NCBI GenBank assembly: GCA_021155915.1
Contig: JAJNBE010000011.1
Span: 1-56,181, forward strand
Direction: 5' to 3'
DNA from: Solimicrobium sp.
Lineage (GTDB): Bacteria; Pseudomonadota; Gammaproteobacteria; Burkholderiales; Burkholderiaceae_D
DNA: 56,181 bases
The notes under the pieces are model-generated. The model worked only from the letters and a program-made list of their open reading frames with translations, did not search any database and was not told the DNA's origin. Position 1 is the first letter of the stretch. Each line of letters begins with the position of its first letter. This document shows, piece by piece, positions 1 through 7,377 of this stretch. The position numbers were made by a program, and so were the translations under genes.

Positions 1-151
1 CCAACACGCGTATATCAGACTGATCAACCGTCGTTTCGCCGCCTGTTTTGCTGTAAGTGCATTGAATTAGAAAAGGACCTAATTTGAAAAAAAAAAAAAA
101 GAAAAAGACAAGAGATTTGACAGGTCAATACATATCAGATTCCTCTGTTGG

Positions 152-203
152 ATAGGCTAGCTATAGGCTCGCTATAGGCTAGCTATAGGCTCGCTACAGG
201 CTC
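152..203. repeat. 11-bp tandem repeat
   Basis: Four full units and one partial unit of ATAGGCTMGCT, with A and C alternating at the M position, so the true period may be 22 bp. The last, degenerate unit runs into the left arm of the 42-bp inverted repeat, whose first bases (CGCTACAGGCTC) resemble the unit. The array may therefore have grown by slippage from the edge of that arm. Confidence 0.85.
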
Positions 204-417
204 AAGTGTTCGTTTTTCCGGTTTCCTGACCGCATTAATTCTACTAGTGCTCAGGAAACTTTCCTTGCAGGGAAAGTCCTACGGAAAGTCCGTTCCGCAG
301 GCAGAATGTATGCATTCTGAAAACCCTGCTGCACCGCGACGACGCGGCAACTTATATGTTGCAAGGGGAAGCAACGCGGTCAGGGAGCCGGAAAAACGAA
401 TACTTGAGCCTGTAGCG
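192..417. repeat. Large inverted repeat, 42-bp arms
   Basis: The left arm 192-233 and right arm 376-417 are reverse complements at 39 of 42 positions. The 142-nt loop has its own small hairpins: CTTTCC/GGAAAG near 259-276, CAGAATG/CATTCTG near 302-319, and GCAAC/GTTGC near 347-362. As RNA this would be one long stem capped by three stem-loops. A second, outer pair of arms (137-150 with 495-508, 14 bp, perfect) nests around it. It could be a MITE-like element or a structured leader; which one is not decided by the sequence. Confidence 0.8.
246..331 (+). repeat. Dispersed repeat, copy A (pair with 6424-6500)
   Basis: This segment, beginning TAGTGCTCAGGAAACTTT and continuing through TTGCAGGGAAA to ATTCTGAAAAC, resembles 6424-6500 over about 80 bp with small gaps. 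Both copies lie upstream of a plus-strand gene. The function is unknown; it may be a fragment of the same element as the 42-bp inverted repeat. Confidence 0.55.
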
Positions 418-461
418 CTTTCACCCAAAGGGCGATCAGATGGAAACTATAAATTTTCAAA

Positions 462-514
462 ATATTCAACACGTTATCGAAGCTAATAAGCGGTCAACAG
501 AGGAATCTAGGATA
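462..514 (+). promoter_or_regulatory. recQ ribosome-binding region, repeated motif copy 1
   Basis: The motif GTTATCGAAGCTAATAAGCG followed by GTCAACAGAGGAAT supplies the recQ Shine-Dalgarno (AGAGGA at 499-504, about 10 nt before ATG 515). Closely related sequence stands before the phosphoribosyltransferase gene (3659-3710) and, without a following gene, at 24342-24384. Bases 495-508 are exactly complementary to 137-150, so a transcript that includes both could hide this ribosome-binding site. Confidence 0.6.
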
Positions 515-2335
515 ATGAAAACAAAGGCACTCGCACTACTTCAAAGCGTTTTCGGTTACCCGGCGTTCCGTGGTTCTCAGGCAGAAATTATTGATCATGT
601 GGTGCAAGGTGGCGATGCCCTTGTATTAATGCCAACGGGCGGGGGAAAATCACTTTGTTATCAACTGCCAGCTATGCTCAGAAATGGTGTTGGCGTTGTT
701 GTGTCACCCTTAATCGCCTTGATGCAAGATCAGGTAGACGCGCTGGCCGAAGTCGGTGTCAGAGCAGCCTTCCTCAATTCCTCCCAGACTTTTCAGCAAG
801 CGTTAGAAATTGAAAAAAAAATGCGGCAAGGCGAGTTAGATTTGGTCTATGTTGCACCAGAGCGGCTGCTAACTCAGCGCTGTTTGGAACTGCTCGAAAT
901 ATGCCCTATCTCCCTATTTGCTATTGATGAAGCCCATTGTGTTTCTCAGTGGGGACATGATTTCAGGCCAGAATACATTAAATTATCTGTTCTGCATGAA
1001 CGTTTTCCCGAAATTCCTCGCATTGCTTTAACCGCCACTGCTGATCATGCGACGCGAGCTGAAATTATCAAGCGGTTACAGCTTGAAAATGCATTGCAAT
1101 TTGTTTCTTCTTTTGACCGTCCAAACATTCGTTATCGTATTGTAGAAAAAGCAAGCGGACGTCACCAATTACTTGATTTCTTACGAGCTGAACATACGGC
1201 AGACGCGGGAATTGTGTACTGTTTGTCACGAAAAAAAGTAGAAGAAACCGCCGAATTCTTAATACAACATGGAGTCTGCGCCCTCCCCTATCATGCAGGA
1301 TTAGATACCAAAGTTCGCACCCAGAATCAAGCCCGTTTTTTACGTGAAGACGGCATTGTCATGGTGGCCACTATTGCTTTTGGCATGGGTATTGACAAGC
1401 CCGACGTAAGATTTGTGGCGCATTTGGATCTGCCCAAAAGTATTGAAGGTTATTATCAGGAAACCGGCCGCGCAGGACGGGACGGCGCAGCGGCCAACGC
1501 GTGGATGTCATATGGCCTGCAAGACGTCGTCCAACAACGTCGCATGATTGATGAATCGGATGCTGACGAAAATTACAAACGCTTACAAAGCGGTAAGCTC
1601 GATGCCATGCTGGCCTTATGTGAAACCGTCCATTGTCGCCGCTGTCACCTGCTCAGCTATTTCGGGCAAAGTGAAGGGGCGGAGAAGGCGTGTGGTAATT
1701 GCGATATATGCCTTAATCCACCCCATGCATTTGATGCCACCATAGTAACTCAACAGTTACTGTCAGCCATTTATCGAGTAGATCAGCGCTTTGCTGCAGG
1801 CCACGTGATTGATGTGTTACGTGGGATGGACACGGAGCGTATCCAACAATGGCGCCACAATAAACTGTCCACCTACGGTATCGGTTCTGAACGCAGTGAA
1901 GCAGAATGGCGTGCCATACTTCGCCAGACAATTGCCCAAGGCTACGTGAGAGTCGATTATGACTCCTACAACGCGTTAAAGCTCACCGAAACTGCACGTG
2001 CGGTTTTAAAAGGCGAAAAGTCTGTTCAAATGCGTCGTTATGAAAAACCTCAAAAAGCGACCAAACAAAAACGTAGTGTCAGTAAGGGTTACACGGAAGC
2101 AAACTTATCCATTGAAACTCAACAGTTGTTTGAAAAACTACGCCACTGGCGTATGGAAACTGCACGCCTACATAACATCCCGGCTTACGTTATTTTTCAC
2201 GACAGCACGTTGCGCGACATTGCCAAAGCGCGTCCCCATTCATTAGCGGATCTACGTGGGGTAAGTGGAGTTGGAGAGAAAAAACTAGAAACGTACGGTG
2301 CGCAAATTGTAGATTTAGTCGCTTTACAAACTTAA
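515..2335 (+). CDS. recQ: ATP-dependent DNA helicase RecQ
   Basis: RecQ is a 3'-5' superfamily 2 helicase acting in recombination and stalled-fork repair. About 606 residues, matching the usual length. Visible are Walker A MPTGGGKS (about residues 39-46), the DEAH box in [18 protein letters not shown], the motif VI region [10 protein letters not shown], the RQC zinc cysteines (CRRC then CGNCDIC) and a C-terminal HRDC domain ([18 protein letters not shown]). I chose ATG 515 over the in-frame ATG 440 because it has a Shine-Dalgarno and gives the normal RecQ N-terminus. The gene stands alone and converges on trmB. Confidence 0.96.
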   Translation: MKTKALALLQSVFGYPAFRGSQAEIIDHVVQGGDALVLMPTGGGKSLCYQLPAMLRNGVGVVVSPLIALMQDQVDALAEVGVRAAFLNSSQTFQQALEIEKKMRQGELDLVYVAPERLLTQRCLELLEICPISLFAIDEAHCVSQWGHDFRPEYIKLSVLHERFPEIPRIALTATADHATRAEIIKRLQLENALQFVSSFDRPNIRYRIVEKASGRHQLLDFLRAEHTADAGIVYCLSRKKVEETAEFLIQHGVCALPYHAGLDTKVRTQNQARFLREDGIVMVATIAFGMGIDKPDVRFVAHLDLPKSIEGYYQETGRAGRDGAAANAWMSYGLQDVVQQRRMIDESDADENYKRLQSGKLDAMLALCETVHCRRCHLLSYFGQSEGAEKACGNCDICLNPPHAFDATIVTQQLLSAIYRVDQRFAAGHVIDVLRGMDTERIQQWRHNKLSTYGIGSERSEAEWRAILRQTIAQGYVRVDYDSYNALKLTETARAVLKGEKSVQMRRYEKPQKATKQKRSVSKGYTEANLSIETQQLFEKLRHWRMETARLHNIPAYVIFHDSTLRDIAKARPHSLADLRGVSGVGEKKLETYGAQIVDLVALQT

Positions 2336-2358
2336 TTTACCGAATGACATCAAGCTTG

Positions 2359-2382
2359 ACTAAGGGATCATAAACCCTTAGT
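2359..2382 (+). terminator. Possible terminator hairpin after recQ
   Basis: An 8-bp perfect stem, ACTAAGGG/CCCTTAGT, with an 8-nt loop lies 24 bp after the recQ stop. There is no T tract, so classical intrinsic termination is uncertain. The palindromic repeat starts 2 bp later and may take part. Confidence 0.4.
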
Positions 2383-2383
2383 T

Positions 2384-2528
2384 GAGACCTCTGCACACCG
2401 CCTGCTGCGTGAGCCAAATACAGCAATGGCGTGGTGCTCGCAATCCTCAGGTACTTCAAGTACACTCCGGATGCTGCGTTCCGTGCGCCTTATCTTTAGC
2501 GCGCTCGCTACGTTTGTACAAAAGTCTG
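2384..2528 (+). repeat. Palindromic dispersed repeat, copy 1
   Basis: About 145 bp, starting GAGACCTCTGCACACCGCCT and ending with a degenerate reverse complement of that start. Internal landmarks shared with the other copies are GTGCTCGCAATCCTCA, a degenerate GTACTCAAGTAC palindrome and TCCGTGCGCCT. It lies between convergent recQ and trmB and ends only 3 bp before the trmB stop codon, so trmB mRNA would run straight into it. Confidence 0.88.
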
Positions 2529-2531
2529 TTG

Positions 2532-3260
2532 TTAACACTTTTTAAAAACGACGTCCCAAACGCCGTGTCCTAACTTCAATCCACGCGATTCAAATTTAGT
2601 CACTGGCCGATAAGCGGGACGCGGCGCAAATCCTTGCGCTGTATTTTGCAAAGCGCCCTCCGCCTCCAACACTATCAGCATTTGCTCAGCGTATTCTTCC
2701 CAGTCCGTAGCGCAATGTAAATAACCACCTATAGTCAAACGTGAAGCAATCAGCTTTACCATCGGCTCCTGAATAAGACGTCGTTTATTATGCCGGGCTT
2801 TATGCCACGGATCTGGAAAAAACACATGAACGCCCGCTAACGAATTTGGCGCGATCATATGCGTCAACACTTCAAAAGCATCGTGTTGAATAATATGCTG
2901 ATTGGTTAATTGTTTCTCACCAATCAACTTTAATAAGCTTCCGACCCCCGGGGTATGGACTTCAACACCGATAAAATTTTTATCTGGCATTTCGGCGGAA
3001 ATAATCGCACTGGTTTCCCCCATTCCAAACCCAATTTCAAGGACAGTTGGCGCATTGCGTCTAAACGTTTCCTCCAGGTCCAATTCTGCCTTCTGGTAAG
3101 GAATACAATACCGCGGTCCCAATAGATCCAACGCACGTGCCTGGCCGCTAGACACCCGGCCAGCACGGGTAACAAAACTGCGAATGCGACGATCGTTGGG
3201 ATCATAAAGTAGGGGTGATGTAACTGATGAGATTTCAGAGTGGGGATTTTTGCTTGACAT
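2532..3260 (-). CDS. trmB: tRNA (guanine-N7-)-methyltransferase TrmB
   Basis: TrmB transfers a methyl group from SAM to N7 of G46 in the variable loop of many tRNAs. 242 residues, the normal length. The SAM-binding motif [13 protein letters not shown] (about residues 73-85) and the family signature [16 protein letters not shown] (about 149-164) are both present. The ATG at 3260 gives a slightly long polar N-terminus; no nearer start improves it. The stop codon abuts the palindromic repeat. Confidence 0.95.
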   Translation of the reverse strand: MSSKNPHSEISSVTSPLLYDPNDRRIRSFVTRAGRVSSGQARALDLLGPRYCIPYQKAELDLEETFRRNAPTVLEIGFGMGETSAIISAEMPDKNFIGVEVHTPGVGSLLKLIGEKQLTNQHIIQHDAFEVLTHMIAPNSLAGVHVFFPDPWHKARHNKRRLIQEPMVKLIASRLTIGGYLHCATDWEEYAEQMLIVLEAEGALQNTAQGFAPRPAYRPVTKFESRGLKLGHGVWDVVFKKC

Positions 3261-3710
3261 GACACGGCTTTATAGAAATTACAAAAAAAATCGAGTGATA
3301 AAAAAATTTTCCATACCTCTATAGTGCTCTGGAAAGTCAGAGGTAAATGCTCTCCGACAAGTTCACTTCTGCAAGGCCGGAATTCTATCAGAATCCTTAG
3401 AAAACTGATTATTGCGATTAGCTCCGACGCTTCTGCTGATACGAATATCGGTTCCTCATAGTACATATAATATGTTCCGAGGTCTTTCTGCTTTTATCAA
3501 ACAGCCCCCCCGTCAACATTTTCATTTAATTCCAATTTTATTCAGCTTTAATTAAGGAAATTGTTGATAAATATCACACCACAAAATTGAAAATGGAGTT
3601 GAATAGAAGTGCATATTATATGACCATGGTTATATATTTTTTGAAGGAAGTCATCGTCATATTCGAGAAGTTATCGAAACAAATAAACGGTCATAAGAGG
3701 AATATGGATT
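3261..3710. other. 450-bp intergenic region
   Basis: Divergent spacer between trmB (leftward) and the phosphoribosyltransferase gene (rightward). It is AT-rich and should hold both promoters, but I cannot place a convincing -35/-10 pair. A weak 7-bp stem (TACCTCT/AGAGGTA, near 3314-3345) and the repeated ribosome-binding motif at its right end are the only structure seen. The longer leftward frame through 2930-3466 is a shadow of trmB. Confidence 0.5.
3659..3710 (+). promoter_or_regulatory. Repeated ribosome-binding motif, copy 2
   Basis: The segment running from CATATTCGAG through GTTATCGAAACAAATAAACG to AAGAGGAATATGGATT closely matches 462-514 upstream of recQ. It again ends in a GAGGAAT Shine-Dalgarno before the start codon (ATG 3711). 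Two unrelated genes thus share the same leader end. Confidence 0.55.
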
Positions 3711-4355
3711 ATGTTTTATTATTTTTCTGATCGTCGAGAGGCCGGTCAAACTTTAGCAAAACGTCTAAGTTATCTTGCCGGCACTCCTAATCTTATCGTT
3801 CTAGCATTGCCACGCGGCGGATTGCCTATAGGCGTCGAGGTCGCCCGAGCTTTAGAGGCACCGCTTGATATTTTTCTTGTCCGCAAATTGGGGGCGCCTA
3901 CGCATAAAGAATTTGCAATTGGCGCATTAGCGGAAAACGGTGTGCGTTTTATTAATCACCAGGCCGTTAATGAGCTTGGGCTATCTGAAACCTGCATCGA
4001 GCAAATCACCACAGAAGAAGAGCAAGAGTTACAACGACGTCGGCGGCTGTACCGTGGCCACAATCTCCCACCGGAAGTTTCAGGACGTACGGTAATTATC
4101 GTTGACGATGGGCTAGCCACGGGTGCCACCATGAAAGTAGCGGTTAAGGCGTTGCGTAACCAGCATCCAAAAAAAATAGTCGCTGCGGTGCCTGTCGGGG
4201 CAGTGGATACCTGCGAGGAATTAAAGCAGCTTGTCGATGAACTCGTTTGTTTGGAAACACCCGAACCATTTCGTGCGGTAGGTCTGTGGTATCAGTATTT
4301 TCCGCAGTTAAGCGATGCAGACGTCATTCGATTATTAAAGCAGCCGAAAACCTAA
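3711..4355 (+). CDS. Phosphoribosyltransferase family protein
   Basis: 214 residues with a type I PRTase fold. The PRPP-binding loop VIIVDDGLATGATM (about residues 128-141) is intact, and LALPRGGLPIGVEVA near residue 32 is the N-terminal signature of this subfamily. The family moves phosphoribosyl groups between PRPP and a base, but the substrate of this branch is not known to me. The next gene starts 52 bp downstream on the same strand and encodes an erythromycin-esterase-like protein, so the two are probably cotranscribed. The start is set by GAGGAAT about 10 nt upstream. Confidence 0.85.
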   Translation: MFYYFSDRREAGQTLAKRLSYLAGTPNLIVLALPRGGLPIGVEVARALEAPLDIFLVRKLGAPTHKEFAIGALAENGVRFINHQAVNELGLSETCIEQITTEEEQELQRRRRLYRGHNLPPEVSGRTVIIVDDGLATGATMKVAVKALRNQHPKKIVAAVPVGAVDTCEELKQLVDELVCLETPEPFRAVGLWYQYFPQLSDADVIRLLKQPKT

Positions 4356-4407
4356 GAAGCAGCATAGAGTTTAGTGGCAGATCCTCAACTCAAGAAAAGG
4401 AACATTC

Positions 4408-5757
4408 ATGGCTGACATCGATAATAAATCATTATCAATAATGATCCAGGCTGCTGCGCACCATTTCACGCGCACTATTCATGATTACGACCCACTATTC
4501 CAATTACCAAATTGGAATAACATTGAGATAGTACTGCTCGGCGAAGCCACACATGGAACCCACGAATTCTATCGCGCGCGCGCCGAAATTAGTAAGCAGT
4601 TAATCACTAATTATGGTTTTAACATAATTGCGCTTGAAGCTGACTGGCCTGACTCTTATAGGGTTAATCGCTACATCAGAGGCATCGGGCATGACGTTGA
4701 TGCTAACCAGGCGTTAAGCGATTTTAAGCGCTTTCCAACCTGGATGTGGCGCAATAGAGAAGTAATGGAATTTGTCGAATGGATGCGCAATTACAATCAA
4801 CGACGCGTTTATGAAAAACAGGCCGGCTTTTATGGATTAGACTTATATAGCATGCATGCGTCGATCGATGCTGTCATCCATTATCTTGACAAGGTTGATC
4901 CCGATGCGGCAAAGCGCGCGCGACATCGTTACGCATGTTTTGATCAATTCGGTACGAACCTCCAAACTTATGCTTATGCCACTGCGTTTGGCGGTATTGA
5001 AGCATGCGAGCAAGAGGTCATTATGCAATTACTCGAGTTGCGGGAGCGCTCCGTGGATTATTTGCAACGGGATGGCTTGATGGCTAACGATGAATTTTTC
5101 TATGCCGAACAAAATGCCAAGCTAGTTAAAAATGTCGAAGAGTATTACCGTGCCATGCTTCACCCTGCTCAATCTACGTGGAATTTACGTGATCGGCACA
5201 TGTTAGAAACTTTAAACGCATTAATTAACCATTTAGAGGAAAGCGGTCGCCCGAGCAAAGCGGTAGTGTGGGCTCATAATTCACATATTGGCGACGCCCG
5301 CGTGACGGAAATGGGCAAGCGTGGTGAGTTGAATCTAGGACAGCTGGTGCGCGAACATTATGGCAAACGCGCCCTCAATATAGGCTTTACAACGTACTCT
5401 GGCACTGTCACGGCGGCCTTGGACTGGGACAAGCCAGGACAACGTCGTATTGTACGCGAGGCTTTACCTGGCAGTGTTGAAAGACTGCTTCACGATGCTG
5501 GTCTATCTGCTTCTTTGTTAATCTTTGCTGAACATCCCGATTTAAAGAATGAATTGAGTATTTCACGGTTGGAGCGTGCTATTGGAGTGGTGTATCGTCC
5601 GGACACCGAACGTATCAGCCATTATTTTAAAACGTCGTTATCCGAACAGTTTGATGCGCTCATCCATTTTGATCAAACCCGAGCAGTTGAACCCCTCGAT
5701 TTGACAGAACATTGGCAAATAAACGAGGCGCCCGCGACGTATCCTTATGGGCTCTGA
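4408..5757 (+). CDS. Erythromycin esterase family protein
   Basis: 449 residues, typical for the family. LLGEATHGTHEFYRARAEI (about residues 45-63) carries the conserved E-x-x-H-G and following E, and VVWAHNSHIGDAR (about residues 288-300) carries the second conserved histidine region. Characterised members hydrolyse the macrolide lactone ring, but most chromosomal relatives are of unknown role, so a resistance function should not be assumed. AAAAGGAA 6-12 nt before the ATG is the ribosome-binding site. No signal peptide is seen, so it is probably cytosolic. Confidence 0.88.
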   Translation: MADIDNKSLSIMIQAAAHHFTRTIHDYDPLFQLPNWNNIEIVLLGEATHGTHEFYRARAEISKQLITNYGFNIIALEADWPDSYRVNRYIRGIGHDVDANQALSDFKRFPTWMWRNREVMEFVEWMRNYNQRRVYEKQAGFYGLDLYSMHASIDAVIHYLDKVDPDAAKRARHRYACFDQFGTNLQTYAYATAFGGIEACEQEVIMQLLELRERSVDYLQRDGLMANDEFFYAEQNAKLVKNVEEYYRAMLHPAQSTWNLRDRHMLETLNALINHLEESGRPSKAVVWAHNSHIGDARVTEMGKRGELNLGQLVREHYGKRALNIGFTTYSGTVTAALDWDKPGQRRIVREALPGSVERLLHDAGLSASLLIFAEHPDLKNELSISRLERAIGVVYRPDTERISHYFKTSLSEQFDALIHFDQTRAVEPLDLTEHWQINEAPATYPYGL

Positions 5758-5869
5758 TTGTTCCGAAAGTGTTAGGAAAACTAAAAACCGGGGAAAACGA
5801 TTTTTTTGCACAACGTGCACATCAGAAACTACGGCTGCTTCCACACTAACGGTTTCCTAAAAAAGCGGA

Positions 5870-6064
5870 TCATTCCAACACAAACGTAATCTTCCCATTA
5901 ATCCGGTACTCTGTAATTTGATCGTTTTCCACTTTTGCTTCCATATTCTTGATATAAATGGATTTAACGTTCCGCACTGTCCTTCCAGCATCGGCAACAG
6001 CCTGTTGTGCCGCATCTTCCCAGCTTTTATCTGATTTCGCCAACACCTCAATAACTTTTAACAT
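5870..6064 (-). CDS. Dodecin family flavin-binding protein
   Basis: 64 residues matching dodecin in length and pattern: VIEVLAKSDKSWEDAAQQAV (the SWEDA motif, residues about 14-18), a central AGRTVRNVKSIYIKNMEAKV and a final strand YRINGKITFVLE. Dodecins form 12-subunit shells that store or sequester riboflavin, FMN or FAD, and bacterial members may protect cells from free flavin. Strong ribosome-binding site GAGGAG seven to eight nt upstream. It faces opposite to its neighbours but sits inside the accessory cluster 3711-7208. Confidence 0.92.
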   Translation of the reverse strand: MLKVIEVLAKSDKSWEDAAQQAVADAGRTVRNVKSIYIKNMEAKVENDQITEYRINGKITFVLE

Positions 6065-6530
6065 TATTTTCTCCTCTTGATGGTTACTGAAATAACACTC
6101 ATTAGCTCAGCAAAGTAAACTAAATTGTATCCATACTAATCGCACACTTCTCTGCGTATACTTCTGTGCTGGTAGGCTGTACAGGGCGAGCACAATTTGT
6201 AATGCTCAACTCCCTACTGCAATCTCACTTAAAAAATGAATAGTCGCAGTTAATTTAACACGCATAAATCTACTGTCTTTGATCTATATCAGAGACTTAC
6301 CACTTAACGGTTTTAAGATGTGATTGTTTGTTCCCCAGTTTCCACTCTCAAATAGAGTCGAGCTCGCGCGCCTGAATATAGCTCGCGGTAGCTCGTGGGA
6401 TTTCGGATCGCTTAAATACGTCTGGTGCTCAGAAAACTTTTTCTTGCAGGGAAACTCCGTATCGTAGAAAAAATAGATGTATTCTGAAACACTTGCTACT
6501 TCTCAAAAACGTAATCTAATGGAAGTAATA
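6065..6530. other. Intergenic region with repeat copy B
   Basis: Divergent spacer between dodecin and the alpha/beta hydrolase. The right part (6424-6500) is the partner of the repeat at 246-331, beginning TGGTGCTCAGAAAACTTT with TTGCAGGGAAA and ATTCTGAAAC. Just before it is a stretch with several GCTCGCG/GCTCG words (6360-6396). Promoters must lie here but cannot be placed with confidence. Confidence 0.5.
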
Positions 6531-7208
6531 ATGACTAGCGCACTATTTCAAACTCAAGTTCAAATTCCTATTGCAGACTTACTTTTAGTAGGCGATTTAA
6601 TCTTGCCAAAAGATCCCAAAGGCATTGTTTTATTTGTGCATGGGAGCGGAAGCAGTCGGCATAGTTCACGCAATCAATACATAGCGCGCATTTTGCAACG
6701 AACTGGAATAGGAACTTTATTGTTTGATTTATTAACTGAGCACGAAGAAACTATTGATAATGTAACCCATCACTTACGTTTTGATATACCATTTTTGGCT
6801 GAGCGCCTCAGGTTCGCAACTGACTGGATCAGACATCATGCCTCGACCCAAAAATTAAAGTTGGGTTATTTTGGCGCCAGTACGGGTGGTGCAGCAGCAC
6901 TAATGGCAGCTGCTGAGCCGGAAAATAACATCAGCGCTATTGTGTCACGTGGTGGACGACCAGATTTAGCTGCGGTGGTCTTGCCCAAAATAGCGGCTCC
7001 CACTTTGCTAATCGTTGGCGGCTATGACACCCAGGTAATCGAATTGAATCGCTATGCGTTTGAGCAATTATGCTGCGATAAACGGATGGATATAGTTCCT
7101 GCAGCCTCACATTTATTTGAAGAACCGGGTAAGCTCGAGGAAGTTGCGCGGTTAGCAAGCGATTGGTTTATTCACAAATTTGCTCACTCGTCATCACAAT
7201 CGATTTAA
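6531..7208 (+). CDS. Alpha/beta hydrolase, dienelactone-hydrolase-like
   Basis: 225 residues from the ATG at 6531. The oxyanion region FVHGSGSSRHSSRN, the nucleophile elbow GASTGG (Ser), the acid in VGGYDTQV (Asp) and the histidine in SHLFEEPG make a complete triad. I prefer ATG 6531 over 6477 or 6519 because GGAAG lies 5 nt upstream and the fold starts just after; the upstream codons fall in a repeat. Substrate unknown. Hydrolases of this type often occur near PRTase and erythromycin-esterase genes, which fits the cluster at 3711-5757. Confidence 0.85.
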   Translation: MTSALFQTQVQIPIADLLLVGDLILPKDPKGIVLFVHGSGSSRHSSRNQYIARILQRTGIGTLLFDLLTEHEETIDNVTHHLRFDIPFLAERLRFATDWIRHHASTQKLKLGYFGASTGGAAALMAAAEPENNISAIVSRGGRPDLAAVVLPKIAAPTLLIVGGYDTQVIELNRYAFEQLCCDKRMDIVPAASHLFEEPGKLEEVARLASDWFIHKFAHSSSQSI

Positions 7209-7377
7209 CTTAGGGTTACGTACTACTGGACAACTACGGCCCTTAAAGAGCTTCACTCTTCCCTCATGTGGAAAGCCCCTATAGTCACGTCGGCTCTCCT
7301 CAATTATCATTTGTTCCAGATATCCTAATTCAAGAAAACGACACCTCCAACTCTATCTAATATTAATCGACATTTAT

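Larger units (their letters stand above)
1..514. other. Repeat-rich stretch upstream of recQ
   Basis: No gene is supported here. Two short open frames enter from the left edge and stop near 70 and 87; one could be the tail of a gene lying outside the window, but 23-29 codons are too few to recognise. The rest holds a run of 14 A (87-100), an 11-bp tandem repeat, a 42-bp inverted repeat and the recQ ribosome-binding site. A 79-codon frame inside the inverted repeat has no coding character. Confidence 0.6.

Noticed and set aside
1..87. Possible C-terminus of a gene entering from the left edge
   Set aside because: Two frames stay open for 23-29 codons, and nothing in them is recognisable; too short to support a call.
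247..486. 79-codon frame upstream of recQ
   Set aside because: It lies wholly in the inverted-repeat region, has no clear ribosome-binding site and no recognisable protein pattern.
2930..3466. 178-codon minus frame
   Set aside because: It overlaps trmB in another frame and has no family features.
4408..5757. Calling the erythromycin-esterase-like gene an antibiotic resistance gene
   Set aside because: Family membership alone does not show macrolide hydrolysis; the cluster context is metabolic or stress-like.
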